NCBI GenBank assembly: GCA_003229995.1
Contig: QIGJ01000278.1
Location: forward strand, 1 to 7,141
DNA from: Gammaproteobacteria bacterium
Lineage (GTDB): Bacteria > Pseudomonadota > Gammaproteobacteria > SZUA-152
DNA length: 7,141 nucleotides
Direction: 5' to 3'
Position numbers and translations under genes: made by a program. Shown piece after piece: positions 1-5,939 of this stretch. The stretch's first letter is position 1. Every line of letters starts with the position of its first letter. Below the pieces are notes generated by a model. That model made no database searches, was not told where the DNA came from, and was given only the letters and a program-made list of their open reading frames with translations.

Positions 1-169
1 GCAGATGTTTGGCCGAGGATTCACCCATCACCCAGCGCACCGCATCAATCACGTTGGATTTACCACAGCCATTGGGACCCACCACACCAATCAGATTAGA
101 CGGCATGGGAATGGTGGTGGGATCGACAAAGGATTTAAAACCGGCGATTTTGATCTTGCTCAGACGCAT
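1..169 (-). CDS. smc: Chromosome segregation ATPase SMC, N-terminal fragment
   Basis: SMC forms the ring-shaped ATPase dimer that, with ScpA and ScpB, condenses and segregates the chromosome on the nucleoid. Only the first 56 residues are inside the window; the gene runs off the left edge, whereas the full family is about 1,150-1,200 residues. Read on the minus strand, the protein starts [17 protein letters not shown], the standard SMC opening. The Walker A loop GPNGCGKSN is at residues 31-39, followed by [16 protein letters not shown], which is strongly conserved in proteobacterial SMC. The ATG at 169-167 is chosen because it gives the canonical MRL-KI start; a weak purine-rich AGAAGAG lies about 11 bases upstream. 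It is divergent from queF. Presence of SMC argues against enterobacteria, which use MukB. The family call is near certain; nothing can be said of the rest of the gene. Confidence 0.97.
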   Translation of the reverse strand, partial: MRLSKIKIAGFKSFVDPTTIPMPSNLIGVVGPNGCGKSNVIDAVRWVMGESSAKHL

Positions 170-248
170 TTTATTGAAGACTCTTCTGTGAGTGACTACA
201 TGGGGAAATGTGAACAGGGTGGCACGATACCGGAGCCTTGCCGATGGC

Positions 249-277
249 ACAATATGGATACGTAAAACGACCGGCAA
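249..277 (-). promoter_or_regulatory. Candidate sigma70 promoter for smc
   Basis: On the minus strand TTGCCG (277-272) and TATTGT (254-249) are separated by exactly 17 bases, each matching 4 of 6 consensus positions. It lies about 80 bases upstream of the smc start, in the 187-bp divergent gap. Apart from this I see no convincing promoter for queF, no preQ1 riboswitch aptamer and no small gene in 170-356. The call rests on hexamer match and spacing alone. Confidence 0.3.
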
Positions 278-356
278 AACCCGTGAGAATTGCCTCCAAT
301 TCGGGTATCCTGTGCGCCTGTTTATCACCCTGTTTTAGTAGCCACGAGCCAATAAC

Positions 357-746
357 ATGTCCAGCCAGCCCAGTAAAGCACTTGAAACTTTCGACAATCC
401 CAACCCGGAGCGCGACTACACTATTCGCATTGATATCCCGGAATTCACCTGTTTGTGTCCCAAAACCGGACAGCCGGACTTTGCCACTTTCAACCTCGAA
501 TACGTCGCAGATAAATCCTGTATTGAGTTGAAATCATTGAAGATGTATATGTGGTCTTTCCGTAATGAAGGTGCTTTTCACGAGGCTGTTACCAATCAGA
601 TATTAAATGACATGGTCACCGCCTGCGCGCCACGCTTCATACGCTTGAGGGGTGAATTCAATGTACGTGGCGGTATCTACACCTCCGTCATTGTTGAACA
701 TCGCGCTGATGGCTGGCAGGCAGCGGAGCGGGTTGAACTGCCGTAA
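357..746 (+). CDS. queF: NADPH-dependent preQ0 reductase QueF (short, unimodular type)
   Basis: QueF is the cytosolic nitrile reductase that reduces 7-cyano-7-deazaguanine (preQ0) to the aminomethyl form preQ1 with two NADPH. PreQ1 is then inserted into tRNA on the way to queuosine. The 129-residue protein has the whole short form. [14 protein letters not shown] carries the catalytic Cys34 that forms the thioimide with substrate, and the proton donor Asp41, seven residues later as in the Bacillus subtilis enzyme. The QueF motif ELKSLKMY is at 57-64 and substrate-binding Glu76 is in AFHEAV. It is therefore of the single T-fold type, not the roughly 280-residue double-domain type of Escherichia coli. 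The ATG at 357 fits the family length, but the ribosome site before it is poor. The gene stands alone, with no other queuosine genes in view, and its stop is one base from the stop of the convergent ATPase gene. Confidence 0.97.
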   Translation: MSSQPSKALETFDNPNPERDYTIRIDIPEFTCLCPKTGQPDFATFNLEYVADKSCIELKSLKMYMWSFRNEGAFHEAVTNQILNDMVTACAPRFIRLRGEFNVRGGIYTSVIVEHRADGWQAAERVELP

Positions 747-747
747 A

Positions 748-1944
748 TTATGAATGCTCCCTCTCTAAAAGCATTCGGGTTATTTCCGACACACTTATCG
801 CCTCTACTCCTTCGGAAATTCGATAACGCTCTTTACCCGCATAAACAACAAATGATTTATCCGGTTGAATATCTTTTACAGCGTTATAGAACCCCTTTTT
901 GGGTTTTGCCGAAAGCCCTCTCTTGATCTCGATAGCCCATTTCTCGGTCAGACCAGGAAATTCCAATACAAGATCAATTTCCGCGCCAGCAGATGTCCGG
1001 TAATAACTCGCCAATGTTCTGGGCGGTACAACAGAAAGAAGATTCTCAATAACAAAACCTTCCCAGCTTGCCCCTACAACAGGATGTCCAGCCAGACCGT
1101 TGTAATCCGCTATCCCTAGCAATGCATGTAATAATCCACTGTCACGTACATACACTTTTGGCGCTTTCACTAAGCGTTTACCAATATTCGTATGTAACGG
1201 ACGTAGTCGTCTGACCAATAACAGATCAACCAACAAATCGACATATTTAGTGACTGTCGGTGCTGACAGTGACAATCCGGCTGCAAGACGTGAAGCATTA
1301 AGCATTGTTCCTTGACAATGCGCCAACATCGTCCATAAACGTTCCAAAGTTTCAGCCGGAATACGTGGCCCAAACTGCGGTACATCTCTTTCCAGATATG
1401 TGCGAATAAGGTCTCTACGTAATGCGAAGCTACTTTTTTCGTCTTTTGCGAGAAAATTGTCTGGAAACCCACCCTGTATCCAGAGCTTGTTCAGTGCACC
1501 CTCTTCTGCCCCTATTTCAGTTACATCAAATGGTTGCATATCGACATATCCAATACGGCCAGCCAAACTCTCACCAGATTGTCTCAGAAGGTCAATTGAA
1601 GCCGACCCAAGAATCAAGAAGCGTTTTGTTCGCCTCCCTTTCTGGCGACCTCTGTCAATGATACCCCGCAACGATTGAAATAACTCAGGAACGCGATGGA
1701 TTTCATCCAGAATTACCAACCGGTCTTCAAATTGCTCTAAAAACAGCTTTGCGTCTAATAACTTCTCACGATCATCAATATCCTCCAGATCAAGATAAAG
1801 AGCATCGTTTTTCTTGCCAATCTCCTGCGCAAGCGTTGTCTTCCCAACCTGGCGTGGACCGATCAGCGCGACTGCGGCTTGCCGGTCGAGCGCTTCTATA
1901 ACTTGTTGTTTTATTCTACGCGCTATCATCCTTGTATTTTGCAA
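748..1944 (-). CDS. AAA+ ATPase with DUF4143 C-terminal domain (function unknown)
   Basis: A member of the widespread solitary ATPase family with an AAA_14 N-terminal domain and a DUF4143 C-terminal domain; no substrate is established for most members. Numbering is from the TTG at 1944. Walker A GPRQVGKTT is at 29-37, Walker B LVILDEIH has D80-E81, a sensor-1-like stretch FLILGSAS is at 109-116, and LAGRI at 127-131 offers an arginine finger. Residues about 180-260 hold a winged-helix-like segment (LSLSAPTVTKYVDLLVDLLLVRRL). Near the C-terminus AEIDLVLE, with D324, and AIEIKRG, with E339 and K341, form the D...ExK pattern of a PD-(D/E)xK nuclease-like fold. The length of 393-398 residues is typical and the frame is intact. 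The start is uncertain: TTG 1944, or ATG 1929, which loses five residues; neither has a well-spaced Shine-Dalgarno. The gene sits between queF and an IS remnant, which suggests horizontal arrival. No toxin or antitoxin partner is visible. Confidence 0.93.
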   Translation of the reverse strand: MQNTRMIARRIKQQVIEALDRQAAVALIGPRQVGKTTLAQEIGKKNDALYLDLEDIDDREKLLDAKLFLEQFEDRLVILDEIHRVPELFQSLRGIIDRGRQKGRRTKRFLILGSASIDLLRQSGESLAGRIGYVDMQPFDVTEIGAEEGALNKLWIQGGFPDNFLAKDEKSSFALRRDLIRTYLERDVPQFGPRIPAETLERLWTMLAHCQGTMLNASRLAAGLSLSAPTVTKYVDLLVDLLLVRRLRPLHTNIGKRLVKAPKVYVRDSGLLHALLGIADYNGLAGHPVVGASWEGFVIENLLSVVPPRTLASYYRTSAGAEIDLVLEFPGLTEKWAIEIKRGLSAKPKKGFYNAVKDIQPDKSFVVYAGKERYRISEGVEAISVSEITRMLLEREHS

Positions 1945-1964
1945 CCATTTTTTTTAATTTGCAA
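1939..1964. repeat. Pair of TTGCAA palindromes 20 bp apart at the ATPase start
   Basis: The 6-bp palindrome TTGCAA occurs at 1939-1944 and 1959-1964, starts 20 bp apart (about two helical turns), separated by an AT-rich run that includes eight T. The first copy overlaps the TTG start candidate of the ATPase. It could be an operator for a dimeric repressor or chance in AT-rich DNA; the sequence does not decide. Confidence 0.25.
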
Positions 1965-2079
1965 GGAGACACCTATTTTTTACCGTTGTGACTTACTCGA
2001 TGGCAAAAAATACTGTGCAATGAAAATGGCTATATCCGGTTTTCTCAAAGGCCGAATGTTTATCTGGCGCTAGGGGGCG

Positions 2080-2108
2080 TTAACACTTAAAGTCATTTCG
2101 ATTATAAT
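2080..2108 (+). promoter_or_regulatory. Near-consensus sigma70 promoter inside the IS remnant
   Basis: TTAACA (2080-2085, 5 of 6) and TATAAT (2103-2108, 6 of 6) are separated by exactly 17 bases, the best promoter in the window. The -35 lies within the presumed IS terminal inverted repeat. Transcription would start near 2115 and run through the transposase remnant into the kinase and cysZ. No other promoter is evident between here and 2273, so it probably drives that operon, with a leader of about 158 nt. Confidence 0.7.
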
Positions 2109-2139
2109 TCATCAATAATTTGAATTTACCGGTGAATAT

Positions 2140-2270
2140 ATGATGAGTCGGATGACCTTAAGAGACGATCAATGGGAAAGAATAGAGCCCTTGCTTTCTG
2201 GTAGAACCAGTGACTGTGGTATTTATTAAAGCTGTGTTGTGGAAGTGAGGGGGAGAGCGACTGGCACAAA
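2140..2270 (+). pseudogene. IS5-family transposase N-terminus, deleted and frameshifted
   Basis: An open frame at 2140-2229 encodes 29 residues including MTLRDDQWERIEPLLSG, the characteristic N-terminus of IS5-family (DUF4096-type) transposases, then stops at TAA 2227-2229. In the next frame, 2219-2245 reads VFIKAVLWK, matching the family segment normally found about ten residues further on, so roughly eight codons and the frame were lost. In a third position, 2250-2270 reads GESDWHKL, resembling the G-DWH motif still further downstream, so a second deletion is implied. Nothing of the DDE catalytic domain remains and the product cannot be active. The 29-codon frame may still be translated as a leader peptide upstream of the kinase. 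Confidence 0.75.
2247..2263 (+). promoter_or_regulatory. Ribosome-binding site for the kinase, oddly placed
   Basis: GAGGGGGAG (2247-2255) is the only Shine-Dalgarno-like run before the kinase. It is 17 bases from the ATG at 2273, which is long, but 5 bases from an in-frame CTG at 2261 that would add MAQT to the N-terminus. The upstream frame is open back to TGA at 2246. Family alignment favours ATG 2273; spacing favours CTG 2261. The run belongs to the IS remnant, not to an original kinase leader. Confidence 0.45.
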
Positions 2271-2272
2271 CT

Positions 2273-3595
2273 ATGAGACACCCTATTTTCATCGGCATCG
2301 ACCTTGGCACTTCCGGTTGTCGCGCCATCGCCATCGACAAACAACACATTATTGTCGGTGAAACCAGCGTTACCCTCCCCGACCCCCAACGCAATGGCAC
2401 CCACGTAGAACAAGATCCCCTCCTGTGGTGGAATGCTGTCTGCGATTGCCTTAACTCGCTAACTGCAATTATTGACCCACAACAAGTCTCCACCATCGCC
2501 GTAGACGGTACCTCGGCCACTCTGCTGCTCACAGACGGAAACGGCACGCCGCTCGGCTCTGCGCTGATGTACAACGACGCCCGCGCCACCACTCAGGCTG
2601 CGAGTATTGCCCGCATCGCCCCCACCAATACCGCAGCCCAAGGGCCAAGCAGTGCATTGGCCAAACTATTGTGGCTCACGGAAAATGGAATGACCGCCAC
2701 AGCAAAACACGCTTGCCATCAAGCCGACTGGATCGCTGCCACACTCAACGGACATTTCCCCACAGCGGCCATCATCAGTGATTACAACAACGCGCTCAAG
2801 CTGGGGTTTGATGTTCAACAAAATATCTGGCCGGATTGGCTGAGCACACTCAAATTACCCATGAGTTTGTTGCCCAACGTCGTTGCCCCCGGCACAGTGA
2901 TTGGCACTCTCTCAAAAAAAATTGCCAAACAATTCACCTTGCCTGAAAACACCCGTATCGTGGCAGGCACTACCGACAGCACCGCCTCGTTTCTGGCGAC
3001 GGGCGCAAGCAACATCGGCGAAGCCGTCACTGCACTGGGTTCTACGCTGGTGATCAAGGTCATCAGCGAGCAACCCGTGTTTGCACCGGAATACGGCGTT
3101 TACAGTCAACCACTGATCAGCAACGGTCAGATGCGCTGGTTGGTCGGTGGCGCATCCAACAGCGGCGGCAGCGTTCTGAAGCAATATTTCACATTGGAAC
3201 AACTCGCAAAAATGACACCACAGTTACAGCCCGACATACCCACCGGGCTGGATTATTATCCACTGCCTGCGCGTGGCGAGCGTTTTCCTGTCAATGATCC
3301 ACAACTTGCCGCCCGACTCGAACCACGTCCCGTCGATGACGTGGTATTCTTTCAGGGTATGCTGGAAGGCATCGCGCACATTGAAGCAAAGGCCTACCGC
3401 CTGCTCGCCGACCTGGGCGCACCCTACCCGCTTTCGGTGCGTACCACTGGCGGCGGTGCACAAAATGCGGCATGGACAACCCTGCGAAAAAATCTACTCA
3501 ACACTGATATTCAACCCGCACAGCACACCGAAGCCGCCTTTGGCGCTGCGTTGCTGGCGGCCGCAAAAACTAACGAAAAGAAGAGTTCCCCATGA
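2273..3595 (+). CDS. FGGY-family D-ribulose kinase (cyanobacterial/plant type)
   Basis: A cytosolic carbohydrate kinase of the FGGY (hexokinase/actin fold) superfamily, 440 residues. It resembles most closely the small sugar kinase of Synechococcus elongatus (SePSK) and plant XK-1, which phosphorylate D-ribulose to D-ribulose 5-phosphate. Shared signatures are IGIDLGTSGCRAIA (phosphate-1 loop with D10 and T13), VDGTSATLLL, LMYNDARA, QADWIA, SDYNNALKLG, AGTTDSTASFLATGA (catalytic base D235), GEAVTALGST, GLDYYPLPARGERFP, and the adenosine motif TTGGGAQNAAW at 391-401. All expected residues are present and the length agrees with SePSK rather than with 480-550-residue xylulokinases. The TGA stop overlaps the cysZ start (ATGA), so the two genes should be translationally coupled. 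The native upstream region has been replaced by an IS remnant. Other pentulose substrates such as xylulose cannot be excluded. Confidence 0.92.
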   Translation: MRHPIFIGIDLGTSGCRAIAIDKQHIIVGETSVTLPDPQRNGTHVEQDPLLWWNAVCDCLNSLTAIIDPQQVSTIAVDGTSATLLLTDGNGTPLGSALMYNDARATTQAASIARIAPTNTAAQGPSSALAKLLWLTENGMTATAKHACHQADWIAATLNGHFPTAAIISDYNNALKLGFDVQQNIWPDWLSTLKLPMSLLPNVVAPGTVIGTLSKKIAKQFTLPENTRIVAGTTDSTASFLATGASNIGEAVTALGSTLVIKVISEQPVFAPEYGVYSQPLISNGQMRWLVGGASNSGGSVLKQYFTLEQLAKMTPQLQPDIPTGLDYYPLPARGERFPVNDPQLAARLEPRPVDDVVFFQGMLEGIAHIEAKAYRLLADLGAPYPLSVRTTGGGAQNAAWTTLRKNLLNTDIQPAQHTEAAFGAALLAAAKTNEKKSSP

Positions 3596-4320
3596 GCAAC
3601 CCCTTCTCCGGCATCCTGTATTTTTTTCAGGGATTACGACTGATTGCCCAGCCTGACCTGCGACGCTATGTGATGATTCCGCTGCTGATCAATATCAGCT
3701 TGTTTGGCGGGCTGATGTGGTTCGGCGCAAGCCAGTTTGAAGTTTTTATGAACTGGCTGATGCCGGAGCTACCGGCGTGGTTGCAGTGGGCGGAGTGGTT
3801 ATTGTGGGCAGTATTTGCGGTATCGGCATTGCTGATTCTGTTTTTCACGTTTTCCCTGCTGGCCAACATTGTTGCTGCACCGTTTAATGGCCTGCTGGCT
3901 GAAGCGGTGGAGATTCATCTCTCCGGTGAACGCATGGACAGCGCGGGTGGCTGGCAAAAAATGCTGCGTGAAATCATACCAACCCTCATTGATGAACTGC
4001 GAAAGCTGTTGTATCTACTGATGTGGTCAGTGCCATTTTTGTTGCTGTTTTTAATTCCAGGGGTCAATCTCATTGCCCCGTTCACTTGGCTGGCTTTCAG
4101 CGCGTGGATGCTCACTGTGGAATACGCTGATTATCCCATGGGTAATCACGGTCTGCGGTCAGATGAACAAAAACAGCGGCTGGGCAACAAGCGTTTATTG
4201 TCACTGGGTTTTGGTGGTGCGGTGACGGTGGCAACAATGATTCCGGTATTTAATTTTCTGGTGATGCCAGCAGCAGTGGCCGGGGCAACGGCAATGTGGG
4301 TCAGGCAATTCAAGGATTGA
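3592..4320 (+). CDS. cysZ: Sulfate permease CysZ
   Basis: CysZ is an inner-membrane sulfate permease that brings in sulfate for assimilatory reduction to cysteine. The 242-residue protein is close to the E. coli length of about 250. The N-terminal family signature LRLIAQPDLRRYVMIPLLIN is at 15-34. Long hydrophobic stretches are near 26-47, 65-95, 137-170 and 205-235, matching the two long and two hemi-penetrating membrane helices known for the family. The conserved ANIVAAPFNGLLAE lies at about 91-104, and PGVNLIAPFTWLAF, WMLTVEYADYPM and NHGLRSDEQKQRLGNKR follow. The ATG at 3592 overlaps the kinase stop, with a purine-rich AAGAAGAG upstream inside the kinase. No cysteine biosynthesis genes are nearby. 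Pairing with a sugar kinase is unusual and may only reflect shared transcription. Confidence 0.95.
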   Translation: MSNPFSGILYFFQGLRLIAQPDLRRYVMIPLLINISLFGGLMWFGASQFEVFMNWLMPELPAWLQWAEWLLWAVFAVSALLILFFTFSLLANIVAAPFNGLLAEAVEIHLSGERMDSAGGWQKMLREIIPTLIDELRKLLYLLMWSVPFLLLFLIPGVNLIAPFTWLAFSAWMLTVEYADYPMGNHGLRSDEQKQRLGNKRLLSLGFGGAVTVATMIPVFNFLVMPAAVAGATAMWVRQFKD

Positions 4321-4325
4321 ACTGT

Positions 4326-4349
4326 GGGTTTGCCAGAGGGTTTGCCAGA
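4326..4349 (+). repeat. Perfect 12-bp tandem duplication
   Basis: GGGTTTGCCAGA occurs twice head to tail (4326-4337 and 4338-4349), starting six bases after the cysZ stop codon. It is most simply a slippage or small duplication event. Being non-coding, it has no effect on CysZ. Confidence 0.9.
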
Positions 4350-4452
4350 TCAATACCAGACCAATAAAAAGGCTCTACGGTACCGACGCGACTCCGGGCA
4401 TCCCAACACATTGAGTGGGGGGTAGTCTTTTTGCACGAGACCATGCATGAGA

Positions 4453-4504
4453 CGCCCGAGATACATCGATTTCCGTAAAGCCTTTCCGACTTATCGGGCG
4501 TTTT
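4453..4504 (+). terminator. Possible terminator of the kinase-cysZ operon
   Basis: CGCCCGA (4453-4459) and TCGGGCG (4494-4500) are perfect 7-bp inverted repeats followed directly by TTTT (4501-4504). A smaller competing hairpin, CCGA-CTTA-TCGG (4486-4497), ends near the same T run. The 34-base loop of the larger form is long and the T run short, so this is a weak intrinsic terminator at best. It is about 130 bases past cysZ. Confidence 0.35.
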
Positions 4505-4633
4505 CACACCACCTACAGCACCGTCATTAGCTAGGACTGAGTGTTTTGCACATAGTTCATTTTTTAAACAATAAAGCCTAAAAAATTTCATAAAAAATCA
4601 CACCAACATCGTCAACCATTAGACAACCACCGT

Positions 4634-4648
4634 GTGTTGTGGCAACAC
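4634..4648. repeat. Short perfect hairpin GTGTTG-TGG-CAACAC
   Basis: A 6-bp perfect stem with a three-base loop, followed on the plus strand by TCTTTC. It is compatible with an inefficient terminator or pause site; evidence is structural only. Confidence 0.4.
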
Positions 4649-4718
4649 TCTTTCATCATGAAGCATGGCGACGCCGTTGTATAAGAGGGAGGAGACTATC
4701 TCATCAACGTAGCTAATA

Positions 4719-4745
4719 GTTGGGGTTCGCAAGCTCACCCCCAAC
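4719..4745. repeat. REP-like imperfect palindrome
   Basis: GTTGGGGT (4719-4726) pairs with ACCCCCAAC (4737-4745), with one C bulged, around a CGCAAGC-containing loop, and is followed by CTACA. Palindromes of this GTTGGGG...CCCAACCTACA style are common dispersed intergenic repeats in gammaproteobacteria. It lies 89 bases beyond the cbbY stop and could also serve that gene as a transcription end, although no T run follows in the cbbY direction. Confidence 0.55.
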
Positions 4746-4833
4746 CTACAACAAGCAGGAAAATTGGCTTAACTTAATGGCAGTGACAGTAGCGTGGGAT
4801 TTGATCGGTTCAGCGCGTTCCTGTGATGTTGTC

Positions 4834-5595
4834 TTAGGCTGCGTGCAGGCGTTTGATCAGTGCCAGATCCAGATATTGAGATGAGCCTGCATCACCCGCC
4901 AGTACGGTAAATGGCGCATCAGGTTCACCCATTTGGTCCAGCACAATAGCTGCATCACTAAAATCACTGTCCTTGGTGTAAGCGTCCACGGTGATAATGG
5001 TTTTGAGTCCTGCACCTTGCGCCGAAAGAATACCGTTACGTGAATCCTCCAGGGCGATACAGTCCGCCGGACCCAGGCCCATTTCCTGCATAGCGTAGGC
5101 GTAAATATCCGGCGCGGGTTTTTTCGCAGGCACCACGTCGCCTGCGGCAATGACCTCAAACCAGGAGGTCGCATCCGGAGCCAAAGCATGGGTTAACAGG
5201 GCTGTTACGTTATCAGGGCTTGTGGTGGTGACGATGGCCATACGCATACCCGCAGTACGTGCTTCCTCGATCAGTCGCCGCACGCCGCTACGCAACGGCA
5301 TTCCACCTTCAGCCAGAATATTCACATAATGCCCGGTTTTAGCAATGTGCAATTGTTTAATGAAGTCATCCAGATTATCAGGGCGCTGGAAGCCAGTGTT
5401 GTACTTATTAAGATAAAAGTGCATGCGCTCTTTGCCGCCGGTCACCGTCAACAATTCACCATACAATTCCGATGACCAGTGCCAATCCAGCCCGGCATCA
5501 GCAAAGGCGCGATTAAAAGCGACGAGGTGACCATCGCGTTCGGTATCTGCCAATGTACCATCCACATCAAACAAAAGTGCTTTTAACTCATTCAT
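4834..5595 (-). CDS. cbbY: HAD-family phosphatase CbbY (xylulose-1,5-bisphosphate phosphatase)
   Basis: CbbY is a soluble HAD-superfamily phosphatase that hydrolyses xylulose-1,5-bisphosphate, a misfire product that inhibits Rubisco, to xylulose 5-phosphate. The 253 residues hold all four HAD motifs. These are DVDGT (nucleophile D10, acid/base D12), VTTTS (T123-S126), K159 in AKKPAPDIY, and ALEDSRNG (E183, D184). The cap domain carries the CbbY signature LLTVTGGKERM at 48-58 and AKTGHYV at 85-91, which separate it from beta-phosphoglucomutase and Gph phosphatases. The tail after about residue 230 is somewhat longer than in Rhodobacter CbbY. The start is ATG 5595, giving MNELKALLFDVDGT, with AAGAGAAC about eight bases upstream. 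It is convergent with cysZ and divergent from dksA, with no Calvin-cycle operon in view. Relatives in non-autotrophs exist, so substrate identity is inferred. Confidence 0.88.
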   Translation of the reverse strand: MNELKALLFDVDGTLADTERDGHLVAFNRAFADAGLDWHWSSELYGELLTVTGGKERMHFYLNKYNTGFQRPDNLDDFIKQLHIAKTGHYVNILAEGGMPLRSGVRRLIEEARTAGMRMAIVTTTSPDNVTALLTHALAPDATSWFEVIAAGDVVPAKKPAPDIYAYAMQEMGLGPADCIALEDSRNGILSAQGAGLKTIITVDAYTKDSDFSDAAIVLDQMGEPDAPFTVLAGDAGSSQYLDLALIKRLHAA

Positions 5596-5785
5596 TTAGC
5601 GTTCTCTTATAAAGTAAAATTCTAACGATGTCTGTACCCGCAGGCCATGCCTGATGACGGGCGGTCGCACATCTTACCCCAGATTACTCCAGATCTCCTG
5701 GCAGCACGATACTCCACAATTTCAGCTTCAACACCGTCCTGCGCATTGAAAACTGGTCATAAAACATCCAGGTGAAACAATAAAT

Positions 5786-5814
5786 TTGCGCAGCAATGCC
5801 TTCTTTGCTATAAA
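5786..5814 (+). promoter_or_regulatory. dksA promoter, extended -10 with GC-rich discriminator
   Basis: TTGCGC (5786-5791) and TATAAA (5809-5814, 5 of 6) are 17 bases apart, and the -10 is extended by TGC just before it (5806-5808). The six bases after the -10, ATGCGC, form a GC-rich discriminator of the kind typical of promoters inhibited by ppGpp and DksA. The start of transcription would fall near 5821, giving a leader of about 120 nt. This fits autoregulation of dksA, known in E. coli, but that link is inference here. Confidence 0.6.
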
Positions 5815-5926
5815 ATGCGCCCTTAATTTTTATACTCCCTGCCCAATTTGTAATGTGTTCTGATAATGTGTGCTCTGATGAACCGGATGATCGTTACCGG
5901 CAGTAAACAGGAACAAAAGCAGGACA

Positions 5927-5932
5927 GAGGAG
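5927..5932 (+). promoter_or_regulatory. Strong ribosome-binding site that fixes the long dksA start
   Basis: GAGGAG ends seven bases before ATG 5940. By contrast the internal ATG at 6108 (M57), which would give a conventional 139-residue DksA, has no Shine-Dalgarno. This supports translation of the lysine-rich extension. Confidence 0.8.
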
Positions 5933-5939
5933 CAACTCT

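Larger units (their letters stand above)
2073..2271 (+). mobile_element. Truncated IS5-family insertion sequence (left end only)
   Basis: A left IS end followed by a decayed transposase start. The probable terminus is GGGGGCGTTAACACTTAAAG at 2073-2092, preceded by TA (2071-2072), which would suit the TA target preference of some IS5-family groups. The transposase remnant begins at 2140. Two internal deletions remove most of the N-terminal domain, and everything after the DWH motif is gone. No matching right inverted repeat is visible before or inside the kinase gene. The right edge is set by the kinase start codon at 2273. The family call rests on the transposase peptide; the exact terminus is inferred. 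Confidence 0.7.
4321..4833. other. Gene-free gap between convergent cysZ and cbbY
   Basis: The 513 bp between the cysZ stop and the cbbY stop show no supportable gene on either strand: frames are short, lack ribosome sites and resemble nothing I know. The stretch holds a 12-bp tandem repeat at its left end, a hairpin followed by TTTT, a short perfect hairpin, an AT-rich core (about 4560-4600) and a REP-like palindrome. It may be a scar of past insertions, but I find no recognisable transposase in it. Confidence 0.6.
5596..5939. other. Divergent intergenic region between cbbY and dksA
   Basis: These 344 bp contain the dksA promoter (5786-5814) and leader on the plus strand. On the minus strand TAGAAT, about 20 bases before the cbbY ribosome site, could be a -10, but no good -35 accompanies it. 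Two short frames (43 codons plus at 5647-5778; 27 codons minus at 5767-5684) have no ribosome sites or recognisable similarity, and I do not call them genes. Confidence 0.55.

Noticed and set aside
170..356. Possible preQ1 riboswitch before queF
   Set aside because: The class I stem with its A-rich tail and the larger class II layout are not visible; short complementary stretches here are not convincing.
1879..2073. Plus-strand 64-codon frame between the ATPase and the IS remnant
   Set aside because: Mostly antisense to the ATPase start, with no ribosome site and no recognisable domain.
4310..4591. Minus-strand 93-codon frame across the cysZ-cbbY gap
   Set aside because: Composition rich in Cys, Ser and Arg, overlap with the cysZ end and the hairpin, and no ribosome site or similarity; treated as spurious.
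5647..5778. Plus-strand 43-codon frame starting MPDDGRSHILPQITP
   Set aside because: No Shine-Dalgarno, no family resemblance and it overlaps the dksA -35 region; not supportable as a gene.
5684..5884. Minus-strand frame of about 67 codons through the dksA promoter region, containing MFYDQFSMRRTVLKLKLW from 5767
   Set aside because: It has only a late ATG, no ribosome site and overlaps the dksA promoter and leader; likely chance openness or a very old remnant.
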